DNA of 64,000 nucleotides from Streptomyces cirratus (GTDB lineage Bacteria; Actinomycetota; Actinomycetes; Streptomycetales; Streptomycetaceae): contig NZ_BMVP01000005.1 in NCBI RefSeq assembly GCF_014650775.1, positions 310,001 through 374,000 of the forward strand, written 5' to 3'. The notes under the pieces were generated by a model. The model saw only the letters and a list, made by a program, of their open reading frames with translations. It was not told the origin of the DNA and searched no databases. This document shows positions 33,407 through 42,188 of the stretch, piece by piece; position 1 is the first letter of the stretch, and every line of letters begins with the position of its first letter. The translations under genes and the position numbers were made by a program.

Positions 33407-34024
33407 ATTGGACGCGCGCAGCCGTGCGACGAGCTCGGCCGGGGCCTTGGCGGGGGACCCGGCGTCGTAGGGCGGCTGGGGGTCGTACTCGATCATCAGC
33501 TGCACCGCTCGGGCCGCGTCGTCGCCGGCGATGCGGCCGAGGAGGGTGAGGCCCATGTCGATGCCGGCCGACACCCCGGCGGCGGTCACGTACTTGCCGT
33601 CCAGGACCACGCGCTCGCCGGTCGGCTCGGCGCCGAACTCGGGGAGCCGGTCGAGGAACATCCAGTGGCCCGTGGCCCGGCGCCCGTCGAGCAGGCCGGC
33701 GGCGGCCAGCAGGAGGGAGCCGGTGCAGACGGAGGCGGTCCAGGTCGTGGTGGCGTCGACGGTCCGCAGCCAGTCGAGGACGGCGGGGTTGTTCATCTCG
33801 ACGTCGGGATACGGGCCGCCGGGCACGATGACGATGTCCGGCCGGGTGACCTCGTCGAGCCCCTTGTCCGCGACGAACGCGAGCTGCCCGGAGTCGCCCC
33901 GCACGGGGCCCGGCCGCTCGGCGACGAAGACGACCTCGGCGCCCGGCAGGCGCCCCAGGGTCTCGAAGGGTCCGACGGCGTCGAGAGCGGTGAAGCGGTC
34001 GTAGAGCAGTACGGCGATCTGCAT
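33395..34024 (-). CDS. DJ-1/PfpI family protein
   Basis: Glutamine-amidotransferase-like protein of 209 aa. MQIAVLLYDRFTALDAVGPFE has the family Glu at the strand end, and the nucleophile elbow is SVCTGSLLLAAAGLL with the reactive Cys at ~99; VIVPGGPYP precedes it. Proteins of this type are isonitrile hydratases, glyoxalase-like or chaperones. It follows the GlxA regulator on the same strand, and the two share the same domain type. ATG (34022-34024) has GGAGG upstream. The stop codon is inside a tandem repeat. Confidence 0.9.
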   Translation of the reverse strand: MQIAVLLYDRFTALDAVGPFETLGRLPGAEVVFVAERPGPVRGDSGQLAFVADKGLDEVTRPDIVIVPGGPYPDVEMNNPAVLDWLRTVDATTTWTASVCTGSLLLAAAGLLDGRRATGHWMFLDRLPEFGAEPTGERVVLDGKYVTAAGVSAGIDMGLTLLGRIAGDDAARAVQLMIEYDPQPPYDAGSPAKAPAELVARLRASNPLV

Positions 34025-34070
34025 GGCTCCTCCGGAGCGGTAGTGGTCGGTTTCGGGTGACGGCTCCCCC

Positions 34071-34098
34071 GGCGGGGGCCGGCGGGGGCCGGCGGGGG
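34071..34098. repeat. 10-bp G-rich tandem repeat
   Basis: GGCGGGGGCC is repeated 2.8 times in the gap between the GlxA regulator and the DJ-1 gene. It is probably slippage; it could also stall polymerase after the upstream gene. Confidence 0.8.
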
Positions 34099-34116
34099 TG
34101 CGTCGGTGGTCGCGGG

Positions 34117-35133
34117 TCACGGCGGAGCCGGGGGCGGGACGGTTCCGGGTCGACCGGCCGGTGGCGAAGGCCCGGCGCCAGGGCCGAAGCGGCGGCGGTA
34201 TTCGGACGGGGGCTGGCCGAGGGTGCGCAGGAAGGCGCGGCGCAGGGCCTCGGGGTTCCGGTAGCCGGATGCGCGGGCGATCCGGGCCACGCCCTCGCCG
34301 CCCTCCTCCAGCAGCCGCCGCGCGTGCTCCACCCGTACCCGCTCGACGTACCGCCCCGGTGTCACCCCCGTCTCCGCCTGGAACGCCCGCGCGAAGTGGC
34401 GCGGCGAGAGCGCGGCCCGCGCCGCGAGCGCCTCCACGCCGAGGTCCTCGTCCGGGTGCTCGGTGATCCACTGCTGGACGTCCCGCAGCGGTTCCCGCTG
34501 TGCCGTCTGCGCCGCCAGCTGTGCGCTGAACTGGGCCTGGTTGCCGGGCCTGCGCAGGAAGACCACCAGGTGCCGCGCGATCAGCAGCGCCACCTCCCGG
34601 CCGACGTCCTCCTCCACCAGCGCCAGCGCGAGGTCGATCCCGGCCGTCACCCCGGCCGAGGTGGCCGTCCGCCCGTCCCGCACGTAGATCGGATCGGGTT
34701 CGACCGTGACGGCCGGATAGTCCCGCGCCATCCGCTCGCAGGCGTCCCAGTGCGTCGTGGCCCGGTGGCCGTCCAGCAGGCCCGCTTCCGCCAGCAGCAG
34801 TCCCCCCGTGCACACCGACACCACCCGCTCCGCGCGAGCCCCGTGCGCGCGGAGCCAGTCGGTGAGCCCCGGGTCGAAGTCGCCCGAGTACCGGCCCCCG
34901 GGCACCAGCAGGGTGGTGCCGGGCCCGGGCCGGGCGCTCTCCAGCTCCCCGTCCGGGACCAGGGTCAGCCCGCTGGTGGTGCGTACGGGCACACCCCCGG
35001 GGGAGACCGTCCTGATCCGGTACCCGGCGTGTCCCGGGAACCGGCCGACCCCGCTGAACACCTCCACCGGGCCGGTCACGTCCAGGCTCTGCACCCCGTC
35101 ATAGAGCAGGACGAGCACGTTTCGCGACGACAT
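34117..35133 (-). CDS. GlxA family transcriptional regulator (DJ-1 and AraC domains)
   Basis: 338-aa regulator with an N-terminal DJ-1/PfpI-like sensing domain (~5-180; VLVLLYDGVQSLDVTGPVEVF, VSVCTGGLLLAEAGLL) and a C-terminal AraC DNA-binding domain (~225-320; ALAARAALSPRHFARAFQAETG then IARASGYRNPEALRRAF). Its neighbour is a free-standing DJ-1 protein, which suggests joint response to a small reactive metabolite. Divergent from the ABC-F gene with about 100 bases between them. The Pro-rich C-terminal tail is outside the fold. Confidence 0.92.
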   Translation of the reverse strand: MSSRNVLVLLYDGVQSLDVTGPVEVFSGVGRFPGHAGYRIRTVSPGGVPVRTTSGLTLVPDGELESARPGPGTTLLVPGGRYSGDFDPGLTDWLRAHGARAERVVSVCTGGLLLAEAGLLDGHRATTHWDACERMARDYPAVTVEPDPIYVRDGRTATSAGVTAGIDLALALVEEDVGREVALLIARHLVVFLRRPGNQAQFSAQLAAQTAQREPLRDVQQWITEHPDEDLGVEALAARAALSPRHFARAFQAETGVTPGRYVERVRVEHARRLLEEGGEGVARIARASGYRNPEALRRAFLRTLGQPPSEYRRRFGPGAGPSPPAGRPGTVPPPAPP

Positions 35134-35236
35134 GCCTCCATCGTGTTACCCCGGCGGTATGGCCGCAATGACGTACATCCCACCTATCCGGCCACCGGCG
35201 GGGCCCTGCCGCCCGCGCGGATAGGATCGACGGACC

Positions 35237-36874
35237 ATGACTGCAACCCTCGTCGCCAAGAACCTCACCGCCGCGCACGGTGAGCGCACGCTCTTCGCCG
35301 ACCTCGACCTCGTCGTCGCACCCGGCGACGTCATCGGCCTCGTCGGCGTCAACGGCGCCGGGAAGTCCACCCTGCTGCGGCTCCTCGCCGGGCTGGACGC
35401 CCCCGAGACGGGTGAGCTCCGGCTCTCTCCGCCCGGCGCCGCCGTCGGGCACCTGCCGCAGGAGCCCGAGCGCCGCCCCGGGGAGTCGGTGCGCGAGTTC
35501 CTCGCCCGCCGTACCGGCGTCGCGGCCGCGCAGGCCGAGCTGGACGCGGCCACGCAGGGCCTGGTCGACGGCACCCCGGGCGCCGACGACGCCTACGGGG
35601 AGGCCCTCGACCGCTGGCTGAACCTCGGCGGCGCGGACCTCGACGAGCGGGCCCAGGAGGTCGCCGACGACCTCGGCCTGTCCGTCGGCCTCGACCTGCC
35701 GATGACGGCCCTGTCCGGCGGCCAGGCGGCCCGCGCCGGTCTCGCCTCCCTCCTCCTCTCCCGGTACGACGTGTTCCTGCTGGACGAGCCGACCAACGAC
35801 CTCGACCTCGACGGCCTGGAGCGGCTGGAGCAGTTCGTGAAGGGGCTGCGCGCGGGCACGGTCGTCATCAGTCACGACCGCGAGTTCCTGGCGCGGACCG
35901 TCACCAAGGTCCTCGAACTCGACCTGGCGCAGCAGCAGATCAACCTCTACGGCGGTGGCTACGAGGCCTATCTGGAGGAGCGCGAGCGGGCCCGTACGCA
36001 CGCCCGCGAGGAGTTCGACGAGTACGCGGACAAGCGCTCCGCGCTCGAAGGCCGGGCGGCGATGCAGCGCGGGTGGATGGACAAGGGCGTCAAGAACGCC
36101 CGCCGCAAGGCCAGCGACAACGACAAGATCGGCAAGAAGTTCCGCAGCGAGGCGAGCGAGAAGCAGGCCGCCAAGGCCCGCCAGACGCAGCGCGCCATCG
36201 AGCGTCTGGACGTGGTGGACGAGCCCCGCAAGGAGTGGGAGCTGCGCATGGAGATCGCGTCGGCCCCCCGCTCGGGATCGGTGGTCGCCACGCTGCGCGA
36301 AGCGGCCGTCAGCCGGGGGGATTTCCACTTCGGCCCGGCCAGCTTGCAGATCGACTGGGCGGACCGGGTCGCGATCACCGGCGCCAACGGAGCGGGCAAG
36401 TCCACCCTGTTGGCCGTACTGCTCGGCCGTCTCGCCCCCGATTCCGGCGCGGCGAGCCTCGGTTCGGGGGTGCTGGTCGGTGAAGTGGACCAGGCGCGGG
36501 GGCTGTTCCTCGGCGACGAGCCGCTGCTGGAGGCGTTCTGCGCCGCGGTGCCGGACACCGAACCCGCCGAAGTCCGCACGCTGCTGGCCAAGTTCGGCCT
36601 CAAGGCGGCCCACGTGCTGCGCCCGGCGGCCACCCTCTCCCCCGGTGAGCGCACCCGCGCGGCCCTGGCGCTGCTCCAGGGCCGCGGGGTCAACCTGCTG
36701 GTGCTGGACGAGCCCACCAACCACCTCGACCTGCCGGCGATCGAGCAGCTTGAGTCGGCGCTGGAGGCGTACGAGGGCACCTTGCTGCTGGTCACCCACG
36801 ACCGCCGGATGCTCGACGCGGTGCACGTGACGCGCCGCCTGGAGGTCTCGGACGGCAAGGTCGTCGAGCTCTAG
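35237..36874 (+). CDS. ABC-F family ATPase
   Basis: Soluble protein of 545 aa with two ABC cassettes and no membrane segment, so a ribosome-acting ABC-F factor rather than a transporter. Cassette 1: Walker A GVNGAGKST (~37-45), signature LSGGQAARAGLASLL, Walker B VFLLDEPTNDLD. Cassette 2: GANGAGKST, a variant signature LSPGERTRAALALLQ, LLVLDEPTNHLD. Between them is a charged linker (~240-330) with the KNARRKASDNDKIGKKF stretch typical of the Msr/Vga-like and Streptomyces groups. It may relieve ribosome stalling or give antibiotic resistance; the target drug is not readable. Its stop overlaps the convergent SDR gene by four bases. Confidence 0.93.
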   Translation: MTATLVAKNLTAAHGERTLFADLDLVVAPGDVIGLVGVNGAGKSTLLRLLAGLDAPETGELRLSPPGAAVGHLPQEPERRPGESVREFLARRTGVAAAQAELDAATQGLVDGTPGADDAYGEALDRWLNLGGADLDERAQEVADDLGLSVGLDLPMTALSGGQAARAGLASLLLSRYDVFLLDEPTNDLDLDGLERLEQFVKGLRAGTVVISHDREFLARTVTKVLELDLAQQQINLYGGGYEAYLEERERARTHAREEFDEYADKRSALEGRAAMQRGWMDKGVKNARRKASDNDKIGKKFRSEASEKQAAKARQTQRAIERLDVVDEPRKEWELRMEIASAPRSGSVVATLREAAVSRGDFHFGPASLQIDWADRVAITGANGAGKSTLLAVLLGRLAPDSGAASLGSGVLVGEVDQARGLFLGDEPLLEAFCAAVPDTEPAEVRTLLAKFGLKAAHVLRPAATLSPGERTRAALALLQGRGVNLLVLDEPTNHLDLPAIEQLESALEAYEGTLLLVTHDRRMLDAVHVTRRLEVSDGKVVEL

Positions 36875-37644
36875 TGGGTTTCGGGCGCCCGTCGGGTGCG
36901 GGCCATGCGGCGGGCCACGAAGTCCCGCGGGAGGTGGCGGGCGGCGAGCGCGTACGCCTGGTAGCGGCGGCTGGTGACGCTCACGGGGCGGCGCCGGGCC
37001 AGGTCCACGAGCGCCTTGGCCACCACCGCTTCGGGCTCCAGCCACACCGCGTCGCGCAGGGCGCTGACGTCCATCCCGGCGCGTTCCTGGAACTCGGTGC
37101 GGGTGAAGCCGGGCACCACCGCCAGCACGCGCACCCCGTACGGCTCCATGTCGATCCGCAGGGATTCGCTGAACGCGGTGAGCCAGGCCTTCGCGGCCCC
37201 GTAGGTCCCGGTCGGCAGCAGTCCCGCGACCGACGACACGTTCAGCACCGCGCCGCGGCGGCGCTCGCGCAGGCCGGGCAGCACCGCGTGGGTCAGCCGC
37301 AGCGGAACCTTGGCCAGCAGGTCGAGCATCCGCTCCTCGTCGCCGACCGGGCTGTAGGGGAAGGGTGCGGGCAGTCCGAAGCCGGCGTTGTTGACCAGGA
37401 CGTCGACGGGCCGTAGCCGGTCGGCGAGCCGCTCGGCCACCTTCCCGCACTCGGCGGTGTCGAGCAGGTCCGCGGGCAGCACCTCGCAGGACGTCCCGAA
37501 CGCGCGGCCGAGCTCCTCGGCGAGGGCGGTGAGCCGGTCCTCGTCCCGGGCGACGAGGACGAGGTCACAGCCCTTGGCGGCGAGGCCCCGTGCGAAGGCC
37601 GCACCGAGGCCCGAGCTGGCGCCGGTGATCAGGGCGGTCGTCAC
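36871..37644 (-). CDS. SDR family NAD(P)-dependent oxidoreductase
   Basis: Classical short-chain dehydrogenase of 257 aa. ITGASSGLGAAFARGLA (~6-22), NNAGFGLP, Ser in NVSSVAG and Y-x3-K in YGAAKAWL are all present; the C-terminal tail is basic (RMARTRRAPETH). Pattern fits the DltE/YqjQ-like group of unknown substrate. The GTG start (37642-37644) has GGAG eight bases upstream. Confidence 0.92.
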   Translation of the reverse strand: MTTALITGASSGLGAAFARGLAAKGCDLVLVARDEDRLTALAEELGRAFGTSCEVLPADLLDTAECGKVAERLADRLRPVDVLVNNAGFGLPAPFPYSPVGDEERMLDLLAKVPLRLTHAVLPGLRERRRGAVLNVSSVAGLLPTGTYGAAKAWLTAFSESLRIDMEPYGVRVLAVVPGFTRTEFQERAGMDVSALRDAVWLEPEAVVAKALVDLARRRPVSVTSRRYQAYALAARHLPRDFVARRMARTRRAPETH

Positions 37645-37682
37645 GTGGGGTCACTCCTGCGGTGTCGGGACGGGCGGCGCGT

Positions 37683-38876
37683 TCACGCCGGCTGAGGCGT
37701 GAAGGAGGTGGTCGCGGGCGACGCGTACGCCTGGGCGACGTGCACCAGGAAGCGGGCCTCCTCGTCCAGGTCGCCGCCTTCCGCGGAGGTCTGGATCGCG
37801 GCGGGCAGCTCCAGTGCGGAGGCCTCCCCCGACTGCTGCCCGGGCAGTCCGGCCAGTTTCGCCCGCCGGGCCTCCTTGAGCAGGCAGGCCAGCGCGGCCG
37901 CGGACCGCCGCTGCTCGGGCACCCCGCTCCCGGCGACGTGGCTTCGCGCCAGCTCCGCCAGACCCGGGGCCACGTACTCCCCCAGGATCAAGATCGCGTC
38001 GCGCGTCTCGATGACCTTGCGGTACACCAGCAGGTTGCGCGGCAGCGGCGGCCACACCAGCTCGGCGACCCGCCCGGCCCGCCGCTTCGACAGCACGACG
38101 TGCGGTACGGCCTGGACCAGGTCCCGCCACAGGGGCCACAGCCGCCACGCGGTGGCGATGTCGGCCGTCGTACGGCGCAGCGTGAAGAGGGTCGGGACGA
38201 CGATGGCGGCGGCGCGCAGCAGCCCGTGCAGGTTCATCATCAGCGGCAGGGCCGGCATGGCCCAGGTGCTGCCGAACAGGGCCTTGAGCAGGTACACGAA
38301 CCAGAACACGCCGGCGAGGGCCGTGCCGAGGCCGAACAGCCGCAGCCCGAGGGCCAGTCCGCGGCTCTCGGTGCGGCGGCTGTAGCGGGCGCACACGTAC
38401 ACGCAGGTGGTGTTGGCGACGAGGTGCGCCGAGATCAGCACCAGCCAGTACGCGAGGGAGGGCACCGGGTCCCCGACGGGCGGGATGGTGTGCGTCCCGT
38501 GCGCGGGCGCGAGGGAGTCCAGCAGGATCAGCGTGCCCAGCCAGAGCACCGTGCCGCTCCAGGAGGCCAGTTGGAGGCGGCGGCCCCGGGTGGCGGCGGC
38601 GACGAAGTAGAGCACGGCGCCGGCCGACAGGACGCCGATGAGGTTGCGGACCAGGCCGATCGCGTGCGCGTATCCGGCGTCCCGGCTGGTGGCGTAGGCG
38701 ACGACGTCGGGCAGGTTCAGGGTCATCGCGGCCGCGGCGGTCGCGACGGCGAGCCACAGGCCGCGCTGCTGCGGGGAACGCAGGGCGCCGGGTGCGCGCA
38801 GCAGGACCGCGATCCACAGGACCACCACGCTGGGCACGGCGAGCCAGTCGCCGAAGGCCGTCAGGTCAGCCGCCAT
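37683..38876 (-). CDS. MAB_1171c-type multi-helix membrane protein
   Basis: Membrane protein of about 397 aa with seven hydrophobic segments in its first ~250 residues (from LTAFGDWLAVPSVVVLW to AAAIVVPTLF) followed by a soluble C-terminal region. Length, topology and the conserved soluble stretch (LVYRKVIETRDAILILGEYV) match the actinobacterial MAB_1171c family, sometimes called putative transporters without evidence. It overlaps the upstream HExxH peptidase gene by 11 bases, an arrangement I associate with this family. The ATG at 38876 is chosen; a GTG three codons earlier is possible. Confidence 0.85.
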   Translation of the reverse strand: MAADLTAFGDWLAVPSVVVLWIAVLLRAPGALRSPQQRGLWLAVATAAAAMTLNLPDVVAYATSRDAGYAHAIGLVRNLIGVLSAGAVLYFVAAATRGRRLQLASWSGTVLWLGTLILLDSLAPAHGTHTIPPVGDPVPSLAYWLVLISAHLVANTTCVYVCARYSRRTESRGLALGLRLFGLGTALAGVFWFVYLLKALFGSTWAMPALPLMMNLHGLLRAAAIVVPTLFTLRRTTADIATAWRLWPLWRDLVQAVPHVVLSKRRAGRVAELVWPPLPRNLLVYRKVIETRDAILILGEYVAPGLAELARSHVAGSGVPEQRRSAAALACLLKEARRAKLAGLPGQQSGEASALELPAAIQTSAEGGDLDEEARFLVHVAQAYASPATTSFTPQPA

Positions 38877-39369
38877 CGTGCGCACCCCGTCCGTATCCCA
38901 TGGCGGACTCGAGGCGGGCGAGGGCGCCGCGGGGCGCGGTCCGCGACTGGGGGCCGTTGCCGGCGGTCCGCATGCGGATCATGCTCGCGAGCATCTCCGC
39001 CTCCTGCTCCTGGCGGGTGGTGTAGTTGGTGCGTCCGAGGACGACCGGGGCCTTGCCGTCGGTCTCCTCGCCCTCCAGCGAGTGGTGGCCGAACAGGATG
39101 TGACCGATCTCGTGGAGCACGATGTGCTCGCGGTGCAGGGGGGTGGTCTGGGCCTCGTAGAAGACGTAGTCCACGCCGGCCGTGCCGACCCACAGGCCGC
39201 AGACGCCGGATTCGGCGGCTTCCTTGGGCAGGGGGTGCAGCCGGATGGGGCGTCCGCGCTGTTCGGCTATGTCCGTGCAGAGGTTCTCGAGCGAGAACGG
39301 GCGGCTCAGGTCCAGATGGCCGAGAATCGTCTCGCACCGTTTACGCAAGTTGAGATTCCGATAGGGCAT
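38866..39369 (-). CDS. ImmA/IrrE-like zinc metallopeptidase
   Basis: Small protein of 167 aa with the zinc motif HEIGH in HIVLHEIGHILFGHH (~85), preceded by a short alpha-helical part. The layout, CGLWVGTAGVDYVFYEAQTTPLHREHIVLHE, is the ImmA/IrrE fold: proteases of this kind cleave repressors or act in toxin-antitoxin and phage-immunity switches. There is no helix-turn-helix in the protein and no Xre repressor next to it. ATG 39367-39369 with AGAGGGAA upstream. It is translationally tied to the membrane protein that follows. Confidence 0.87.
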   Translation of the reverse strand: MPYRNLNLRKRCETILGHLDLSRPFSLENLCTDIAEQRGRPIRLHPLPKEAAESGVCGLWVGTAGVDYVFYEAQTTPLHREHIVLHEIGHILFGHHSLEGEETDGKAPVVLGRTNYTTRQEQEAEMLASMIRMRTAGNGPQSRTAPRGALARLESAMGYGRGAHDGG

Positions 39370-39615
39370 GTGTTCCCTCTTCGGACCCTTTCTCGTGCAG
39401 CGTCGATAGGCGGCGTGCGTGGGCATGGGCGTTACATCCTGTGCCTTGAGGCGGCCCCGGGGGTGCGGTCCCTGAGGGGAAAGCGGAAGCCCGTCCGCGT
39501 CAGGACGAACGGGCGTTCCACCCATGCCTACAGATCATGTACGGGAATTGGCAAGGCGGTGCGCCCAGGTGGGGAACCTATTCGGCCAACCCGTACGTGT
39601 TCACGCGCGGGGCCG

Positions 39616-42093
39616 CTACCGCTTGCGGCGCTCCTCCTTGCCGGTGAGGCCGGCCCGGCGCAGGGCGTCCGCCATCGCGCTGTTGGCGGGGGCCGGGGAG
39701 CTGCCGCCGCCCTGGCCGCCGCTGCGGCTCTGGCCGCCTTGGCCGCGCTGGCCGGTCTGACTGCCCTGCGCGCCCTCGCCGCGCCGGCCACCCTGGCTGC
39801 CCTCGCCGCGCCGGCCGCCCTGGCCGCCCTGGCCGCGCTGCTGCGGGGGGCGGCCGCTACCGCGCCGCTCCTCGCGCTGCCTCGGGGCGCCCGGGGAGCG
39901 GTCGTCCGTCGCCTCGTCGTCGATCCGCAGGGTCAAGGAGATCCGCTTGCGCGGGATGTCCACGTCCAGGACCTTCACGCGGACGATGTCACCGGGCTTG
40001 ACCACGTCCCGCGGATCCTTGACGAAGGTCTTCGACAGGGCCGAGACGTGCGCGAGGCCGTCCTGGTGGACACCGATGTCGATGAAGGCGCCGAACGCGG
40101 CCACATTGGTGACCACCCCTTCGAGGATCATGCCGGGGGCGAGGTCGCCGATCTTCTCCACGCCCTCCTTGAAGGTGGCCGTCTTGAAGGCGGGGCGCGG
40201 GTCGCGCCCCGGCTTCTCCAGCTCGCGCAGGATGTCGGTGACCGTCGGCAGGCCGAATGCCTCCGTGACGAACTGCTCCGGCCGCAGCGAGCGCAGCACG
40301 CCGCCGTTGCCGATCAGGGCCGCCACCTCGCTGCCCACCGTCTTCGCCATGCCCCGCACCACCGGGTAGGCCTCGGGGTGCACGCTGGAGGCGTCCAGCG
40401 GGTCGTCACCGCCGCGGATCCGCAGGAAGCCGGCGCACTGCTCGTACGCCTTCGGGCCGAGCCGGGCCACGTCCTTGAGGCCCTTGCGGCTGCGGAAGGG
40501 GCCGTTGGCGTCGCGGTGGGCGACGATGTTCTCGGCGAGGCCGCCGCTGATGCCCGACACCCGCGAAAGCAGCGGTGCGGAGGCCGTGTTGACGTCGACG
40601 CCGACGCCGTTCACACAGTCCTCGACGACCGCGTCCAGCGAGCGGGAGAGCTTCACCTCGGACAGGTCGTGCTGGTACTGGCCGACCCCGATGGACTTGG
40701 GGTCGATCTTCACCAGTTCGGCGAGCGGGTCCTGGAGGCGGCGGGCGATGGAGACGGCGCCGCGCAACGAGACGTCCATGTCCGGCAGTTCCTGCGATGC
40801 GAAGGCGGAGGCCGAGTACACGGAGGCGCCCGCCTCCGAGACCATCACCTTGGTCAGCCCGAGCTCCGGGTGGCGGGAGATGAGGTCGCCGGCGAGCTTG
40901 TCCGTCTCGCGGGAGGCGGTGCCGTTGCCGATCGCGACGAGTTCGACCGCGTGTTCCTTGGCCAGCCGGGCCAGCTTGGCGAGGGACTCGTCCCACTTGT
41001 TGGCGGGCACGTGCGGGTAGATCACATCGGTGGCCACGACCTTGCCCGTGGCGTCGACGACGGCCACCTTGACGCCGGTGCGGAAGCCCGGGTCGAGGCC
41101 GAGGGTGGCGCGGGTGCCGGCGGGGGCCGCGAGGAGCAGGTCGCGGAGGTTGGCCGCGAAGACGCGTACGGCCTCGTCCTCGGCGGCGGCGCGCAGCCGG
41201 GTCCGCAGGTCGATGCCGAGGTGGACCTGGATCTTGGTGCGCCAGGCCCAGCGGACGGTGTCGGCGAGCCACTTGTCGCCGGGCCGACTGTGCTCCGAGG
41301 GGGCCCGCACCCCGAAGCGGCGGGCGATCATGCCCTCGTACGTGGACGGGCCGGGCGTCTGGGCCGGCTCTTCCGGCTCCAGGTCGAGGACGAGCACGTC
41401 TTCCTTCTCGCCCCGGAGCATGGCGAGGACCCGGTGCGAGGGCAGCGCGGTGAAGGGCTCGGCGAAGTCGAAGTAGTCGGCGAACTTGGCACCCGCCTCC
41501 TCCTTGCCCTCGCGCACCTTGGAGGCGAGCCGGCCGCGGCTCCACATCCGCTCGCGCAGTTCACCGATCAGGTCTGCGTCCTCGGCGAACTTCTCGGTGA
41601 GGATGGCCCGGGCGCCCTCCAGGGCCGCAGCCGCGTCCGCGACGCCCTTGTCCGGGTCCACGAACGCGGCCGCGGCGGCGGCCGGTTCCACGGACGGGTC
41701 GGCCAGCAGGCCTTCCGCGAGGGGTTCGAGGCCCGCCTCCCGGGCGATCTGCGCCTTGGTGCGCCGCTTGGGCTTGAAGGGCAGGTAGATGTCCTCCAGC
41801 CGGGCCTTGGTGTCGGCCGCCCGGATGCGGGCCTCCAGCTCGGCGTCGAGCTTTCCCTGCTCGCGGACGGAGTCGAGGATCGCCGCCCGCCGGTCCTCCA
41901 GCTCGCGCAGGTAACGCAGCCGCTCCTCCAGGGAGCGCAGCTGGGCGTCGTCGAGCATCTCGGTCGCTTCCTTGCGGTAGCGAGCGATGAACGGCACGGT
42001 GGAGCCGCCGTCGAGCAGCTCGACGGCGGCCTTGACCTGCCGTTCCCGTACGCCGAGCTCCTCGGCGATCCTGCCTTCGATGGACATCGTCAC
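39616..42093 (-). CDS. Tex family RNA-binding transcription accessory protein
   Basis: Protein of about 825 aa with the full Tex order: N-terminal helical domain (EELGVRERQVKAAVELLDGGSTVPFIARYRKE), YqgF-like nuclease fold (LGLDPGFRTGVKVAVVD), helix-hairpin-helix (VDVNTASAPLLSRVSGI) and an S1 domain near 640-715 (GMILEGVVTNVAAFGAFIDIGVHQDGL). Tex binds nucleic acid and affects transcription and stress survival. The C-terminus adds an Arg/Gly/Gln-rich tail (~720-800) before the conserved end MADALRRAGL. GTG 42091-42093 has AGGA seven bases upstream; the ATG two codons later is the alternative. Confidence 0.95.
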   Translation of the reverse strand: MTMSIEGRIAEELGVRERQVKAAVELLDGGSTVPFIARYRKEATEMLDDAQLRSLEERLRYLRELEDRRAAILDSVREQGKLDAELEARIRAADTKARLEDIYLPFKPKRRTKAQIAREAGLEPLAEGLLADPSVEPAAAAAAFVDPDKGVADAAAALEGARAILTEKFAEDADLIGELRERMWSRGRLASKVREGKEEAGAKFADYFDFAEPFTALPSHRVLAMLRGEKEDVLVLDLEPEEPAQTPGPSTYEGMIARRFGVRAPSEHSRPGDKWLADTVRWAWRTKIQVHLGIDLRTRLRAAAEDEAVRVFAANLRDLLLAAPAGTRATLGLDPGFRTGVKVAVVDATGKVVATDVIYPHVPANKWDESLAKLARLAKEHAVELVAIGNGTASRETDKLAGDLISRHPELGLTKVMVSEAGASVYSASAFASQELPDMDVSLRGAVSIARRLQDPLAELVKIDPKSIGVGQYQHDLSEVKLSRSLDAVVEDCVNGVGVDVNTASAPLLSRVSGISGGLAENIVAHRDANGPFRSRKGLKDVARLGPKAYEQCAGFLRIRGGDDPLDASSVHPEAYPVVRGMAKTVGSEVAALIGNGGVLRSLRPEQFVTEAFGLPTVTDILRELEKPGRDPRPAFKTATFKEGVEKIGDLAPGMILEGVVTNVAAFGAFIDIGVHQDGLAHVSALSKTFVKDPRDVVKPGDIVRVKVLDVDIPRKRISLTLRIDDEATDDRSPGAPRQREERRGSGRPPQQRGQGGQGGRRGEGSQGGRRGEGAQGSQTGQRGQGGQSRSGGQGGGSSPAPANSAMADALRRAGLTGKEERRKR

Positions 42094-42188
42094 GGTGCGG
42101 TCCTGCCTGCCTTCGTACGTGTGCGTGGGCTGCGTGGAAGGCTGCCAATTGTGGCAGGTGGCGGTGGCGTCCGCCCGGACGACCCGGC

